A stretch of DNA of 53,762 nt. Source: Rickettsiales bacterium. GTDB taxonomy: Bacteria > Pseudomonadota > Alphaproteobacteria > Rickettsiales > UBA998. Below the pieces are notes generated by a model, which was not told the origin of the DNA, ran no database searches, and saw only the letters and a program-made list of their open reading frames with translations. Both the position numbers and the translations under genes were made by a program. The stretch's first letter is position 1; every line of letters starts with the position of its first letter. Shown here one piece after another: positions 1 to 8,896 of the stretch. The DNA lies in contig JANQNR010000014.1 in assembly GCA_028279475.1 (NCBI GenBank), positions 1 through 53,762 of the forward strand, given 5' to 3'.

Positions 1-2
1 TC

Positions 3-86
3 AAAACGCTCAATGCTGCCATCGCCATTGCTGTCAAGCGCATCAATGACGGATTCAACTTCAAGCTCAATTCATATCTAGCTTAA
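3..86 (+). CDS. C-terminal end of an unknown protein (partial)
   Basis: The frame is open from the window edge to a TAA at 84-86 and encodes a tail ending in KLNSYLA. Codon choice is coding-like, and a rho-independent terminator follows about 50 bases downstream, so a plus-strand gene probably ends here. No domain can be recognised from 27 residues. The codon-aligned antisense frame reads like an EF-hand loop, but it has no usable start codon. I prefer the plus-strand reading with low confidence. Confidence 0.35.
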   Translation, partial: KTLNAAIAIAVKRINDGFNFKLNSYLA

Positions 87-133
87 TGTAACAATGCCGT
101 TTTTTCCGGATGGAGGAGTGGTGATCTTCCTTA

Positions 134-164
134 AAGCTTCAGCCTTTGTTGAGGCTTCTTTTTT
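134..164 (+). terminator. Rho-independent terminator
   Basis: The stem pairs AAGCTTCA (134-141) with TGAGGCTT (150-157), including one G-T pair. A T-rich tract (TCTTTTTT) follows at once. It closes the upstream plus-strand gene before panB. Confidence 0.6.
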
Positions 165-211
165 ATCAGATGTCCGTTGCGTTGGGTTGTATGGGTGATT
201 ATGGTACTACC

Positions 212-1030
212 ATGTCATCCTCCCGAAACACTCGCCGCACTTCTGTTCCCGATATCGTGGCACTTAAGGGGCAGCGCCCGATTGTTGCCCTGACAGCTTA
301 TACTGCGCCATTTGCCTCATTGCTGGATGTGCACAGCGACATTCTGCTGGTGGGGGATTCCCTGGGCATGGTGCTCTATGGTATGGATTCCACTCTGCCC
401 GTCACGCTCGACGACATGATTCGCCATGGGCGCTGTGTCGCCAAGGCATCTGCTCATGCCTGTGTCATCGTCGATTTGCCGTTTGGTAGTTATCAGACGT
501 CTCCGCAGCAGGCATTTGCCAGTGCTGCACAAGTGATGAAAGAGACCGGTGCACAGGGTGTCAAGCTAGAGGGCGGTGCCGAGATGGCCGAAACCATTGC
601 TTTTCTAACGGCGCGTGCCATTCCGGTGATGGCACATATCGGGTTGCAACCGCAACATGTTCATACGATGGGTGGTTATCGTTATCAGGGACGCAACGAG
701 GCGGAATGCGCCCGGCTACGCGACGATGCACAGGCCATCGCCAACGCAGGCGCGTTTGCCGTGGTACTCGAAGGCATAGACGCCACGTTGGCTGCTGAGC
801 TCACCGAATCACTTACCATCCCCACCATTGGTATTGGTGCGGGAATCACCTGTGACGGACAGATTCTGGTCAGTGAGGACATGCTGGGATTGAGCGAACG
901 TACTCCCAAATTCGTACGCCGCTACGGGGAACTGGGTGAGACTATCACGGAGGCCGCCAAGGCCTATGCTGCTTCCGTCAAGGATGGCACCTTTCCGTCC
1001 GATGCGGAAACCTATGGCCGTTCTACCTGA
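212..1030 (+). CDS. panB: 3-methyl-2-oxobutanoate hydroxymethyltransferase (PanB)
   Basis: PanB transfers a hydroxymethyl group from 5,10-methylene-THF to 2-oxoisovalerate to make ketopantoate, the first committed step of pantothenate and CoA synthesis. The cytosolic TIM-barrel family is recognised by [10 protein letters not shown] (metal-binding Asp), [26 protein letters not shown] and IPTIGIGAG followed by CDGQILV. From the ATG at 212 the protein is 272 residues, close to the usual 260-280. The frame stays open upstream with ATGs at 170 and 191, but those starts add sequence outside the family and overlap the terminator region. No clear SD precedes 212, so the start is uncertain. The ETF-QO gene begins 21 bases downstream. 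Confidence 0.93.
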   Translation: MSSSRNTRRTSVPDIVALKGQRPIVALTAYTAPFASLLDVHSDILLVGDSLGMVLYGMDSTLPVTLDDMIRHGRCVAKASAHACVIVDLPFGSYQTSPQQAFASAAQVMKETGAQGVKLEGGAEMAETIAFLTARAIPVMAHIGLQPQHVHTMGGYRYQGRNEAECARLRDDAQAIANAGAFAVVLEGIDATLAAELTESLTIPTIGIGAGITCDGQILVSEDMLGLSERTPKFVRRYGELGETITEAAKAYAASVKDGTFPSDAETYGRST

Positions 1031-1051
1031 TAATGTGGTATATTCTCCTGT

Positions 1052-2668
1052 ATGACTGAAGCGATGGAATTTGATATCGTGATTGTCGGTGCGGGACCGG
1101 CAGGGCTGTCCGCTGCGATTCGACTGATGCAACAAGCACAAGACGATGGCCGCGAATGTTCTGTGGCTGTACTGGAAAAAGGGGCGGAAGTCGGTGCACA
1201 TATCCTCTCCGGCGCAGTATTAGAGCCGTGGGCACTCGAGGAGTTGTTTCCCGACTGGCAGGAGCGCGGCGCGCCCCTCTCTACTCCCGTAACCAACGAT
1301 CAATTTTGCTGGATGACGCAATCAGGCACGCGTCGCCTGCCAACCCCGCCGCCAATGCATAATCAGGGCAATTACATCATTTCGCTGGGCGAGCTTTGTC
1401 GCTGGCTGGCGACGCAAGCGGAAGCGCTCGGTGTGCAAATTTTCCCTGGCTTTCCTGCTGCCGCTCCCATTCTGGAAGACAACCAAGTGGTAGGGGTGAC
1501 CACCGGTGCGTTTGGTGTTGCCGCTGACGGCTCCCACAAGCCGGGCTATCAGCCGGGCGTGGAGTTGCGCGCACGTTATACACTGGTGGCGGAGGGCGCA
1601 CGTGGTTCACTGGCGAAACAACTCATTGACCGGTACAATTTGCGCGAAGGGCGCGACCCACAAACCTATGGCATCGGTCTGAAGGAAGTGTGGGAAGTTG
1701 ACCCGGCCAAGCATGTGCCCGGCACCGTATTTCACTCGGTTGGCTGGCCACTCGACCATGCCACCTATGGCGGTTCGTTTCTGTATCATTGGGGCGAGAA
1801 CCTGGTGTCGGTAGGGTTTGTGATCGGGCTGGACTATCAAAACCCCTGGCTTGACCCCTATGAAACCTTGCAAACCTTTAAGACCCATCCCGACATCGCC
1901 GCGTTGCTGGAGGGAGGGCGCCGTATTTCCTACGGGGCACGGGCGCTCAATGAGGGCGGCTGGCAATCCATCCCCAAACCGGACTTTCCCGGTGGGGCGC
2001 TGATCGGCTGTTCCGCAGGGTTCCTCAATGTGCCGAAAATCAAGGGCATCCATACGGCGATGAAATCCGGTATGGTCGCCGCGGAGCAGGTCTGGCAGGC
2101 CATGGCCGCAGACAACGCGCCACTGGACGGGCTGGAATCTGCGCTGAAATCCTCCTGGTTGGGCGATGAATTATTCCGGGTACGAAACATTCGTCCGGCG
2201 TTTCGTCATGGGCTGTGGGCTGGGATGGCGTATGCCGCACTGGATACGTACCTGTTTCGTGGCCGCGCGCCCTGGACATTCCACCATCATGCCGACCACA
2301 CACAACTTAAGCCGGTCGAAGCATGCACAGCTCCCGACTATGCCCCGCATGATGGCGTCCTGACCTTCAACAAGCTGGACTCCGTCTTTATCACCAACAC
2401 CAATCACGAGGAAGATCAGCCGTGCCACCTGGTGCTGGCCGATCCGGAGCTGCCGCAGACCCACAATCTGCCGCTCTACGCTAATCCGGAAACGCGCTAT
2501 TGCCCGGCAGGCGTCTATGAGATGGTCGATGATGGTGAGGGGGTGCGGTTACGGATCAATGCCCAGAACTGTATCCATTGCAAAACCTGCGACATCAAGG
2601 ATCCGCTTCAGAACATTACCTGGGTCACACCGGAGGGCGGCGGTGGTCCGAATTACGGGCAGATGTAG
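1052..2668 (+). CDS. Electron transfer flavoprotein-ubiquinone oxidoreductase
   Basis: This enzyme passes electrons from reduced ETF (fatty acid and amino acid oxidation) to ubiquinone at the inner membrane. At the N-terminus is the FAD-binding motif VIVGAGPAGLSAAIRL. Further along come the characteristic LSGAVLEP and the ISYGARALNEGGWQSIPK and PKIKGIHTAMKSGM segments. The C-terminus carries the 4Fe-4S ligands (YCPAGVYE, then NCIHCKTCDIKDP) and ends in GGGPNYGQM, as is typical for the family. Its 538 residues match the usual bacterial length. It sits 21 bases after panB and may be cotranscribed with it, although the two pathways are unrelated. Its 3' end converges on the parE toxin gene with an 8-base gap. 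Confidence 0.95.
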   Translation: MTEAMEFDIVIVGAGPAGLSAAIRLMQQAQDDGRECSVAVLEKGAEVGAHILSGAVLEPWALEELFPDWQERGAPLSTPVTNDQFCWMTQSGTRRLPTPPPMHNQGNYIISLGELCRWLATQAEALGVQIFPGFPAAAPILEDNQVVGVTTGAFGVAADGSHKPGYQPGVELRARYTLVAEGARGSLAKQLIDRYNLREGRDPQTYGIGLKEVWEVDPAKHVPGTVFHSVGWPLDHATYGGSFLYHWGENLVSVGFVIGLDYQNPWLDPYETLQTFKTHPDIAALLEGGRRISYGARALNEGGWQSIPKPDFPGGALIGCSAGFLNVPKIKGIHTAMKSGMVAAEQVWQAMAADNAPLDGLESALKSSWLGDELFRVRNIRPAFRHGLWAGMAYAALDTYLFRGRAPWTFHHHADHTQLKPVEACTAPDYAPHDGVLTFNKLDSVFITNTNHEEDQPCHLVLADPELPQTHNLPLYANPETRYCPAGVYEMVDDGEGVRLRINAQNCIHCKTCDIKDPLQNITWVTPEGGGGPNYGQM

Positions 2669-2676
2669 CTTAAAGT

Positions 2677-3003
2677 TTACTCACCCCTCTGTTCTGTTCG
2701 ACGCGCCATGCCGGTTGGGTTTACCTCCATGCCACTGCCCATAATGCCAAGTACCACGACTTTGTGCTGTTCTTCCAGTATAGTATACACAACTTGGTTG
2801 CCTCGATACGGCATGATACGAATACCGGCAAGCAGATCATCGCGCGTCTGATACTCCTTAGCGCGATGGCGCAGTTCTCTGATTTTCAGACGGAAGGCTT
2901 TGGCATATTCTTTTGCGTGATGGTCTCCCCATGTATGTCTGGAATAGCGTAGTTCACGCGCGAGTTCCGTCTTGGCTTCTTCCGTGATGTAGAGCTCATA
3001 CAT
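2677..3003 (-). CDS. ParE/RelE-family toxin
   Basis: This is a 108-residue protein of the type II toxin-antitoxin RelE/ParE superfamily. Visible hallmarks are YELYITEEAKTELAREL at the N-terminus, a helical Arg/Lys-rich middle, DDLLAGIRIMPYRGNQVVYTILEE and the strand HKVVVLGIMG. Within this fold ParE-like members poison gyrase and RelE-like members cut mRNA, and I cannot decide between them by eye. The ATG at 3003 overlaps the antitoxin stop in the shared string ATGTATGA, which indicates translational coupling. A longer upstream frame lies inside the antitoxin gene and adds non-family sequence, so I reject it. Confidence 0.8.
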   Translation of the reverse strand: MYELYITEEAKTELARELRYSRHTWGDHHAKEYAKAFRLKIRELRHRAKEYQTRDDLLAGIRIMPYRGNQVVYTILEEQHKVVVLGIMGSGMEVNPTGMARRTEQRGE

Positions 3004-3247
3004 CGCGACCAAACACGTCGCTTTCGATTTCGTCCATGGCATCATCGAAAGATTGCAAGGAGCCCTGATGCTGCAATACATCGTCTAATCGTGGCGCGAT
3101 GACATGCTTCATATAGTCGGCTTCATCGCTTACATGAAAGAAATTACGTAGTGCGGCGCGGATCACCTCGCTCCCGTTATTGTAAAGCCCGCTTTGTACC
3201 CGTTCTTTCACCATGTTTTCCAGTTCCGGTGTGAGTGAGATATGCAT
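2996..3247 (-). CDS. ParD-like (CopG/ribbon-helix-helix) antitoxin
   Basis: This 83-residue protein starts with the ribbon-helix-helix pattern MHISLTPELENMVKERVQ followed by GLYNNGSEVIRAALRNF, which is diagnostic of ParD-type antitoxins. The acidic C-terminal half (DDVLQ..DDAMDEIESDVFG) should wrap the toxin. A strong SD (AAGGAAGG) precedes the start. The gene overlaps the toxin by 8 bases and has its own promoter and palindromic operator just upstream, as expected for an autorepressed module. The pair is inserted, on the opposite strand, between the ETF-QO gene and ihfB. Confidence 0.85.
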   Translation of the reverse strand: MHISLTPELENMVKERVQSGLYNNGSEVIRAALRNFFHVSDEADYMKHVIAPRLDDVLQHQGSLQSFDDAMDEIESDVFGRDV

Positions 3248-3273
3248 AGCTTTCCTTCCTTGTTCACGATCTG

Positions 3274-3311
3274 ATTATGGCCACACATACAAAAATTGTC
3301 AATCTTTGTAT
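3274..3311 (-). promoter_or_regulatory. parDE promoter with overlapping palindromic operator
   Basis: Read on the minus strand, the -35 is TTGACA (complement of 3297-3302), the spacer is exactly 17 bases, and the -10 is CATAAT (complement of 3274-3279). A 7-base inverted repeat, ATACAAA (3287-3293) and TTTGTAT (3305-3311), brackets the -35 element. It is the obvious site for ParD/ParDE autorepression. The role is inferred from position and family behaviour. Confidence 0.7.
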
Positions 3312-3347
3312 ATTCAATGTTTTCTTTACTTTATCTCACGCAATCAG

Positions 3348-3376
3348 TTGACTTCCCGTATAAAAGTCAATAGATT
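3348..3376 (+). promoter_or_regulatory. Candidate ihfB promoter with inverted repeat
   Basis: TTGACT (3348-3353), a 17-base spacer and TAGATT (3371-3376) form a possible sigma-70 promoter. Its transcript would begin only a few bases before the ihfB ATG at 3386. A perfect 7-base inverted repeat (TTGACTT at 3348 and AAGTCAA ending at 3370) fills the spacer and could be an operator. Confidence 0.4.
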
Positions 3377-3385
3377 CCGGCAATT

Positions 3386-3673
3386 ATGACCAAATCAGAA
3401 CTTATTAGTAAAATGTTGCGTCGCTTTCCGAACCTTGGCCAAGCGGGCGCAGAACAGTTGGTGAACCGGATTCTGGGCGAAATGTCCGCAAATCTGGAGC
3501 AGGGCAACCGCATTGAATTACGTGGATTCGGTGCGTTTTCCGTCCGTAAGCGTGAGCCGCGTATGGCCAGAAACCCGAAGAATGGCGAAACCGTGAAGGT
3601 GGATGAGCGCCATGCCATTTATTTCCGTGCCGGAAAGGAGTTGCGCCAGCGCCTCAATGCTGATGCGTCATGA
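3386..3673 (+). CDS. ihfB: Integration host factor beta subunit (HU/IHF family)
   Basis: This is a 95-residue HU/IHF-fold DNA-bending protein. It starts MTKSELISKM and contains NRIELRGFGAFSVRKREPRMARNPKNGE, where RNPKNGE is the beta-arm that inserts into the minor groove, and it ends with IYFRAGKELRQRL. The MTKSELI start and GFGAFSVR wording fit the beta subunit better than the alpha subunit or HU. IHF compacts DNA and helps initiation, recombination and sigma-54 promoters. Its TGA overlaps the next start by 4 bases (ATGA), an order (ihfB then lapA) common in Proteobacteria. Confidence 0.9.
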   Translation: MTKSELISKMLRRFPNLGQAGAEQLVNRILGEMSANLEQGNRIELRGFGAFSVRKREPRMARNPKNGETVKVDERHAIYFRAGKELRQRLNADAS

Positions 3674-4038
3674 CCCTACTGCGGTCATTGATGCTGATGC
3701 TTCGATTGCTGGTGTTGCTCGCAGTAGTGGCGTTGACCGTTTCTTTTGCCGTTGGCAATCGGCATCTGGTTGATATTTCTCTGCCGCCATTTACCTCACT
3801 GCTTTCCGTCCCAGCCTATGCATTTGCGCTGGGGGTGTTCCTGATCGGTGTGATTGCCGGCGTGATGAGCTGTCTGATTCACTATAACCGAAAGCTCTGG
3901 AAACTCTACCGCCAGACCAGGCGTCTGGGTCAGGAAAATGAAGCGCTGCAAAAGCAGGTCGACTCGTTGAGCACGGAACAGTACGCTCGTCAACAAATGC
4001 AACGCCATATCGTCCAATTAGAACACGCCGCAGAATGA
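3670..4038 (+). CDS. LapA/DUF1049-domain membrane protein
   Basis: This 122-residue protein has two membrane helices (about residues 10-28 and 44-66) separated by a short loop (VGNRHLVDISLPPF). A C-terminal heptad-like region (residues 75-118) is predicted to form a coiled coil. The layout and the VGN....V.....P motif match the lipopolysaccharide assembly protein A domain, which in E. coli assists LPS transport. Its place right after ihfB supports this. It overlaps ihfB by 4 bases and trpF by 4 bases, so it belongs to a coupled ihfB-lapA-trpFBA transcript. Confidence 0.75.
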   Translation: MTLLRSLMLMLRLLVLLAVVALTVSFAVGNRHLVDISLPPFTSLLSVPAYAFALGVFLIGVIAGVMSCLIHYNRKLWKLYRQTRRLGQENEALQKQVDSLSTEQYARQQMQRHIVQLEHAAE

Positions 4039-4676
4039 AGCGTTTACAGGTCAAAATCTGTGGCCTCACGTCTGCCGATGCCGTGCAATGCTGCGCTGAA
4101 GAAGGGATTGGTTTTGCTGGATTCATCGCCGTGGAGCGTTCGCCCCGTTATATTACAACCACGCAGGCTAAAGCATTGCGTGCCTATATAGGTGAAACCA
4201 TGCAACCGGTGTTAGTCACCGTCGACGCCGATGATGCATTGCTCGACAGCTATATGGAAGCGCTTCAGCCTCGCCTGTTGCAACTGCATGGCAAGGAATC
4301 GCCAGAGCATTGTCTCGCGTTACAACAGCGCTATGGATTGCCCATTATCAAGGCGATTGCCGTCGCCGGTGCGCAGGACATTCATAAAGCGGTGACTATG
4401 TATCATGATGCCGTTGATTATCTCTTATTCGATACCAAACGCACGGATGGCGGTTCCGGTGGTTCCGGCAAAGTCTTTGACTGGTCGGCGCTGGATAAGA
4501 CGGACATCCCGCTGCCCTGGTTTCTTTCCGGCGGGCTGCATGCAGGCAATGTTTCAGAAGCCGTGCAGCGCACCTCTCCTCCGTATTTGGACGTCTCCTC
4601 CGGGCTAGAATCGGCACCAGGCGTAAAAGATTTGGAGAAAATTAGGCATTTCCTGCGCGTGGTGGATGGGTTATAG
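4035..4676 (+). CDS. trpF: Phosphoribosylanthranilate isomerase (TrpF)
   Basis: TrpF converts N-(5-phosphoribosyl)anthranilate to CdRP in tryptophan synthesis. The 213-residue TIM barrel shows VKICGLTS with the catalytic Cys, the second catalytic residue in [32 protein letters not shown] and the phosphate-binding end [14 protein letters not shown]. The start overlaps lapA by 4 bases. trpB follows 8 bases downstream and trpA overlaps trpB, which makes a trpFBA unit; trpE/G/D/C are not in the window. Confidence 0.95.
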   Translation: MKRLQVKICGLTSADAVQCCAEEGIGFAGFIAVERSPRYITTTQAKALRAYIGETMQPVLVTVDADDALLDSYMEALQPRLLQLHGKESPEHCLALQQRYGLPIIKAIAVAGAQDIHKAVTMYHDAVDYLLFDTKRTDGGSGGSGKVFDWSALDKTDIPLPWFLSGGLHAGNVSEAVQRTSPPYLDVSSGLESAPGVKDLEKIRHFLRVVDGL

Positions 4677-4684
4677 AAGCAGGC

Positions 4685-5878
4685 ATGACAGATTACCCTG
4701 ATGATCGCGGACATTTTGGTGCGTTTGGCGGACGTTACGTATCCGAAACATTGATGCCACTGGTGCTGGAAGTGGAGCAAACCTATCGGCACCTGAAGCA
4801 GGATGCCGCCTTTCAGCAGGAGTTTCAGGACTATTGCACGCATTATATTGGCCGTCCCAGTCCACTCTATCATGCTAAACGACTAAGCGAGCACTTGGGC
4901 GGTGCGAGTATCTATTTTAAGCGTGATGAGCTGAACCATACCGGGGCGCACAAGGTCAATAATTGTATTGGGCAAATTCTGGTTGCACGTGCCATGGGCA
5001 AAACCCGTATCATTGCTGAGACCGGTGCGGGACAACATGGCGTCGCCACTGCCACGGTTTGCGCCCTGTTCGGCCTGCCCTGCATCATCTATATGGGCGC
5101 AAAGGACATGGAACGTCAGCAGCCCAACGTGTTCCGTATGAAATTGCTGGGGGCAGAAGTAGTGCCGGTGGAGCAGGGAAGCGGCACACTCAAAGACGCG
5201 ATGAACGAGGCGCTACGTGACTGGGTGGCGCAGGTCGATGATACCTACTATCTGATCGGCACCGCCGCAGGGCCCCACCCTTACCCGGAAATGGTGCGCG
5301 ATTTTCAGTCGGTGATAGGCCGGGAAGTGCGCGAACAGATGCAGGCGCGGATCGGTCGTTTGCCGGATACGCTGGTGGCGTGCATTGGTGGCGGCTCCAA
5401 CGCCATAGGCCTGTTCCACCCATTTTTAGACGATGAACAAGTCGCCTGCATTGCCGTGGAAGCGGCAGGCGACGGCCTAGACACGGAACAACACGCGGCT
5501 TCCATCAGTAAAGGCGCGCCGGGCATTCTGCATGGCAATAAAACCTATTTGTTGCAGGATGAAGACGGACAAATCACTGAAACACACTCCATTTCGGCCG
5601 GGCTGGACTATCCCGGTATCGGACCGGAACATGCTTGGCTGCATGAAAGCGGTCGGGTGGAATATGTCGCCGCTACCGACGCGGAAGCACTGGATGCTTT
5701 CCAGCTCTGCGCCCGGATGGAGGGGATCATTCCGGCACTGGAACCCAGCCATGCGCTAGCAGAAGTCATCAAACGCGCCCCGGCTCTGCCGCCTGAGCAT
5801 GTTATGGTGATGAATCTATGCGGGCGGGGTGATAAGGACATCCATACGGTGGCGCAGCGCTTGGGAGTGGCCATATGA
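4685..5878 (+). CDS. trpB: Tryptophan synthase beta subunit (TrpB)
   Basis: This PLP enzyme condenses indole with serine to form tryptophan, using indole channelled from TrpA. The PLP lysine is Lys90 in [13 protein letters not shown]. The phosphate-binding loop is [10 protein letters not shown], and the family stretches [16 protein letters not shown] and [10 protein letters not shown] are present. Its 397 residues are the normal length. It lies 8 bases after trpF and overlaps trpA by 4 bases (ATGA). Confidence 0.97.
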   Translation: MTDYPDDRGHFGAFGGRYVSETLMPLVLEVEQTYRHLKQDAAFQQEFQDYCTHYIGRPSPLYHAKRLSEHLGGASIYFKRDELNHTGAHKVNNCIGQILVARAMGKTRIIAETGAGQHGVATATVCALFGLPCIIYMGAKDMERQQPNVFRMKLLGAEVVPVEQGSGTLKDAMNEALRDWVAQVDDTYYLIGTAAGPHPYPEMVRDFQSVIGREVREQMQARIGRLPDTLVACIGGGSNAIGLFHPFLDDEQVACIAVEAAGDGLDTEQHAASISKGAPGILHGNKTYLLQDEDGQITETHSISAGLDYPGIGPEHAWLHESGRVEYVAATDAEALDAFQLCARMEGIIPALEPSHALAEVIKRAPALPPEHVMVMNLCGRGDKDIHTVAQRLGVAI

Positions 5879-6678
5879 GCCGCATTGCCAACACATTCAA
5901 CGCGCTGCGGGACAGTGGACGTACCGCCTTTATTCCCTATCTGATGGCCGGTGACCCCGCACCAGAACTGACCGTCTCCCTGATGCACGCGCTGGTCGAA
6001 GGCGGCGCGGATGTGCTGGAACTGGGCTTTCCCTTTTCCGATCCCACCGCCGACGGCCCCGTGATTCAGCAGGCCGGTGAACGCGCATTAGCCGCCGGCA
6101 TCACTCTGAAACAGGTGCTGGCACTGTGCACCGAGTTCCGCCAGACCAATACTACTACCCCGATTATCCTGATGGGCTATGCCAACCCGGCGCTGCAATT
6201 CGGCTATGCCGCCTTTGCCGACGCGCTGGCGAATGCCGGGGTTGATGGCGTGATTATCGTCGATCTGCCGCCGGAGGAAGAAGGCGAGCTGGTGCCATTG
6301 TTGACCGCGCAAGGCATCGCTATGATCCGGCTGGTTGCCCCGACCACGCAGGGCGAACGGCTGGAGCAGTTACTCAGCACGGCAGGTGGGTTCGTTTATA
6401 CGATCAGCATTAAGGGGATTACCGGTACTGCTTCCGCCGATCAGGCGGCACTCCATGCCCGGCTTGAGGAACTGCGGCGTTATACTACATTGCCGGTGGT
6501 GGCCGGGTTTGGTATCAAGACCCCGCAGGATGCGGCGGCGCTACATGGCGTGGCCGACGGCGTCGTGGTTGGCTCGGCATTGGTCGACGCACTCCATCAG
6601 GCACACACTACTGGGCAGGATGTCGTTGAAACCGCACGGGCGTTTACGGCGCAAATGACTGCTGCTTTGTCTTCATAG
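5875..6678 (+). CDS. trpA: Tryptophan synthase alpha subunit (TrpA)
   Basis: TrpA cleaves indole-3-glycerol phosphate to indole and G3P in complex with TrpB. The catalytic pair is visible as Glu49 in [10 protein letters not shown] and Asp60 in TADGP, at the same numbering as the Salmonella enzyme. The phosphate site GFGIKTP and GVVVGSALV are present in 267 residues. The gene ends 35 bases before the convergent hemF stop. That gap holds a small perfect hairpin (CCTTC-gcca-GAAGG, 6692-6705) without a T-tract. Confidence 0.97.
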   Translation: MSRIANTFNALRDSGRTAFIPYLMAGDPAPELTVSLMHALVEGGADVLELGFPFSDPTADGPVIQQAGERALAAGITLKQVLALCTEFRQTNTTTPIILMGYANPALQFGYAAFADALANAGVDGVIIVDLPPEEEGELVPLLTAQGIAMIRLVAPTTQGERLEQLLSTAGGFVYTISIKGITGTASADQAALHARLEELRRYTTLPVVAGFGIKTPQDAAALHGVADGVVVGSALVDALHQAHTTGQDVVETARAFTAQMTAALSS

Positions 6679-6713
6679 ATTCGTCATTCGGCCTTCGCCA
6701 GAAGGAAAAATTC

Positions 6714-7583
6714 TTACCACGTCGCCACAGGTGGCAGGGACATCAGGATGGCTTCCGGGTTGCCACCGGTCATCAGCCCGAACCGGGTACCGCGATCATA
6801 GACCAGGTTGAACTCGGCGTAGCGCCCACGCTTGAACAATTGATGCGCTCGGTCCGCTTCGTTCCAGGGCGAATCCATGCGGGCACGGACAATCTGCGGG
6901 TAGATGTCGTGAAATGTCTGCCCGACATCGTGGGTAAAGGCAAAATCGGCGTCCCAGTCGCCGGTCTGGAGGTAATCGTAGAAAATGCCCCCTGCCCCGC
7001 GTGCCTCGCCCCGGTGCTTAATGAAAAAATACTCATCGCACCAGGCCTTGTATTTCTCGTAATAATCGGGACTATGCCGGTCGCAGCAGGCTTTGAACGC
7101 GGCATGGAACCGGTCCGCCATTTCGGCGTCGTCAAACATCGGGTTGAGGTCACCGCCTCCGCCGAACCACCAACGCCCGCTACCGCCCTCTTCTCCTCCG
7201 TCCCCGACCACGATAAAACGTGTGTTCATGTGCACGGCCGGGACATGCGGATTCGCCATATGTGCGACCAGCGACACCCCGCTGGCCCAAAAGCGTGGAT
7301 CATCAGCCGCACCCGGAATTTCCTTGCGGAATTGCTCGGAGAAGGCACCATGGACGGTGGAAATATTCACCCCTACCTTTTCAAAGAGCCGTCCGCGCAT
7401 CAGTGACATCTCACCGCCGCCACCCTCGTCGCGTTCCCAGCGTTTGCGTTCAAAACGACCCGACTCACCCTGATAGGTATCGGCTTCCTGTTCTAATGTT
7501 TCGAAGGCGGTACAAATCTTATCGCGCAGTTCGGTAAACCAGTGCCGTGCCTTTTCTTTTTTTGTATCAATGATAGTGGTCAT
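6714..7583 (-). CDS. hemF: Oxygen-dependent coproporphyrinogen III oxidase (HemF)
   Basis: HemF decarboxylates coproporphyrinogen III to protoporphyrinogen IX with O2 in haem synthesis. Recognisable parts are [19 protein letters not shown], the active-site strand [40 protein letters not shown] and the C-terminal [29 protein letters not shown]. Its 289 residues are close to the usual 300. The start ATG shares its first A with the stop of the upstream lipoprotein gene (TAATG), so the two are translationally coupled. HemF implies oxygen is available to the organism. Confidence 0.96.
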   Translation of the reverse strand: MTTIIDTKKEKARHWFTELRDKICTAFETLEQEADTYQGESGRFERKRWERDEGGGGEMSLMRGRLFEKVGVNISTVHGAFSEQFRKEIPGAADDPRFWASGVSLVAHMANPHVPAVHMNTRFIVVGDGGEEGGSGRWWFGGGGDLNPMFDDAEMADRFHAAFKACCDRHSPDYYEKYKAWCDEYFFIKHRGEARGAGGIFYDYLQTGDWDADFAFTHDVGQTFHDIYPQIVRARMDSPWNEADRAHQLFKRGRYAEFNLVYDRGTRFGLMTGGNPEAILMSLPPVATW

Positions 7584-8845
7584 TAGTAAAACATCCGTGG
7601 TGCAGGCGAGACTTCCGAAATGTCATCACCTTTAAATGTCAACACGGACAATCCCCGGCTGATGGTGCCATCCGGGCGAAAGCGGAAGATTCCGTTGGCC
7701 GGACCTTCATAGCCGCTAGCCGCCGTTATCAGGTCACGGTTGAATCCACCCTGCGCCGCTAATGTCGCCGCCAGCGCCACGGCGTCATAGCCCAGGCTGG
7801 CCAGTCGCGGTGGAGTGTAGTCATGCGTGGCTTCAAACCGGGCGATAAAGCTGTGATAGGAGGCCAGCGGTGACGATGCAAACCAGCTACCCATCAGTGC
7901 CGGATTGCCTCGCAGTGCCGGGTTATCCCATAGTCCTGTTCCCAAATATTTCACCTCCCGGTTCCCCATGCGGAATTGTTGCAGCCGGGCAGCCAGCGCC
8001 TCCAGCTTGGTGCCTCCCTCCCCCAATAATAGTGCATCCATCTCTATGGGCTTGCCATTGGTCGTCATCCCAACCAGGCGTTGGGCATAGGGTGCGATGT
8101 CCTGCGCTTCCGGCGGGTATTGCACCACGCCGGCCAGATCCATACCACTCAGCGCCGCATGTTCCAGCAATGCTTCTTCCATCAAGGCACCGTAGCGATT
8201 GGCAGGTAGCAGGGCGGCAATCTTTTTGTGACCTGCCTTGTGCGCTTGCTCCACCACCCGCGTCACCTGCTCTTTGGGCATAAACCCAAACAGAAAGCTG
8301 TTATCACCGGCGACTTCGGCGTTGTTCGAAAAACTAATCACGTTGATGCCGCGCTTTGCCGCGACCGGGGTGACGGCCTTGACTGAATTACTGAAGAGCG
8401 GTCCCAGAATGAGCGCCGCCCCTTCGTCCATGGCTTCCTTTGCAGCCTTAGCGGCCTTGACCGGTTTTCCTGCCGTATCCTTTGGTAACAGGGTAATACG
8501 CGGACTGCGATCTCCTTTTGGCAGTGCTGCATATTTGTCAAACAGCCCCAACATGGCAGCATCGAGCATCGCCTGCCCCAACGCCGCTGAGTTGCCAGTT
8601 AACGGCAATAACAATCCAATACGAATTTCCTGATAGTCGCCGGGTGCCACCTGAGCCTCCCCGATCGGCATACGTGACGGAGTGCCAGGTGCCTGTGAAT
8701 AAGGGTGTGGCTGTACCGTCGGCGCGTGGGGTGAACGCCCGGCGCCACGATCCTGTGTTGGCGCACAGGCTCCTACCCACAACAGCACGATCGCACTGAA
8801 GCATAGCATTCCCAGTCGGTATAGAGTGAATTGCGCTTGTATCAT
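7583..8845 (-). CDS. LpoA/YraM-like lipoprotein, penicillin-binding protein activator
   Basis: This 420-residue lipoprotein has a signal peptide and lipobox (VGAC, Cys27) followed by a Pro-rich linker. A type I periplasmic-binding fold begins at [23 protein letters not shown] (residues about 74-96). The fold resembles branched-chain amino acid binding proteins and the C-terminal domain of LpoA, which activates PBP1A from the outer membrane. The divergent neighbours rsmI and yraN are the classic partners of yraM/lpoA and support this call. The short length lacks the LpoA TPR domain, as in most alphaproteobacterial members. It is coupled to hemF by a 1-base stop/start overlap. Confidence 0.75.
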   Translation of the reverse strand: MIQAQFTLYRLGMLCFSAIVLLWVGACAPTQDRGAGRSPHAPTVQPHPYSQAPGTPSRMPIGEAQVAPGDYQEIRIGLLLPLTGNSAALGQAMLDAAMLGLFDKYAALPKGDRSPRITLLPKDTAGKPVKAAKAAKEAMDEGAALILGPLFSNSVKAVTPVAAKRGINVISFSNNAEVAGDNSFLFGFMPKEQVTRVVEQAHKAGHKKIAALLPANRYGALMEEALLEHAALSGMDLAGVVQYPPEAQDIAPYAQRLVGMTTNGKPIEMDALLLGEGGTKLEALAARLQQFRMGNREVKYLGTGLWDNPALRGNPALMGSWFASSPLASYHSFIARFEATHDYTPPRLASLGYDAVALAATLAAQGGFNRDLITAASGYEGPANGIFRFRPDGTISRGLSVLTFKGDDISEVSPAPRMFY

Positions 8846-8896
8846 GGTCGTCTTCCCCTATGCTATTCGGTATCGCAATGCCGATACCGTAGGCCC

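Noticed and set aside
1..74. Minus-strand frame reading VIDALDSNGDGSIERF, a near-perfect EF-hand calcium loop
   Set aside because: It is codon-aligned antisense to an Ala/Ile stretch of the plus-strand tail, has an in-frame TGA at 72-74 and no ATG, GTG or TTG before the loop. The plus strand ends with a proper stop and terminator.
3248..4034. Trp attenuator or leader peptide before trpF
   Set aside because: trpF overlaps lapA by 4 bases, and no Trp-rich leader with alternative hairpins is present.
6840..7537. Open frames antisense to hemF
   Set aside because: hemF is certain from its motifs; the antisense frames show no domain or ribosome site.
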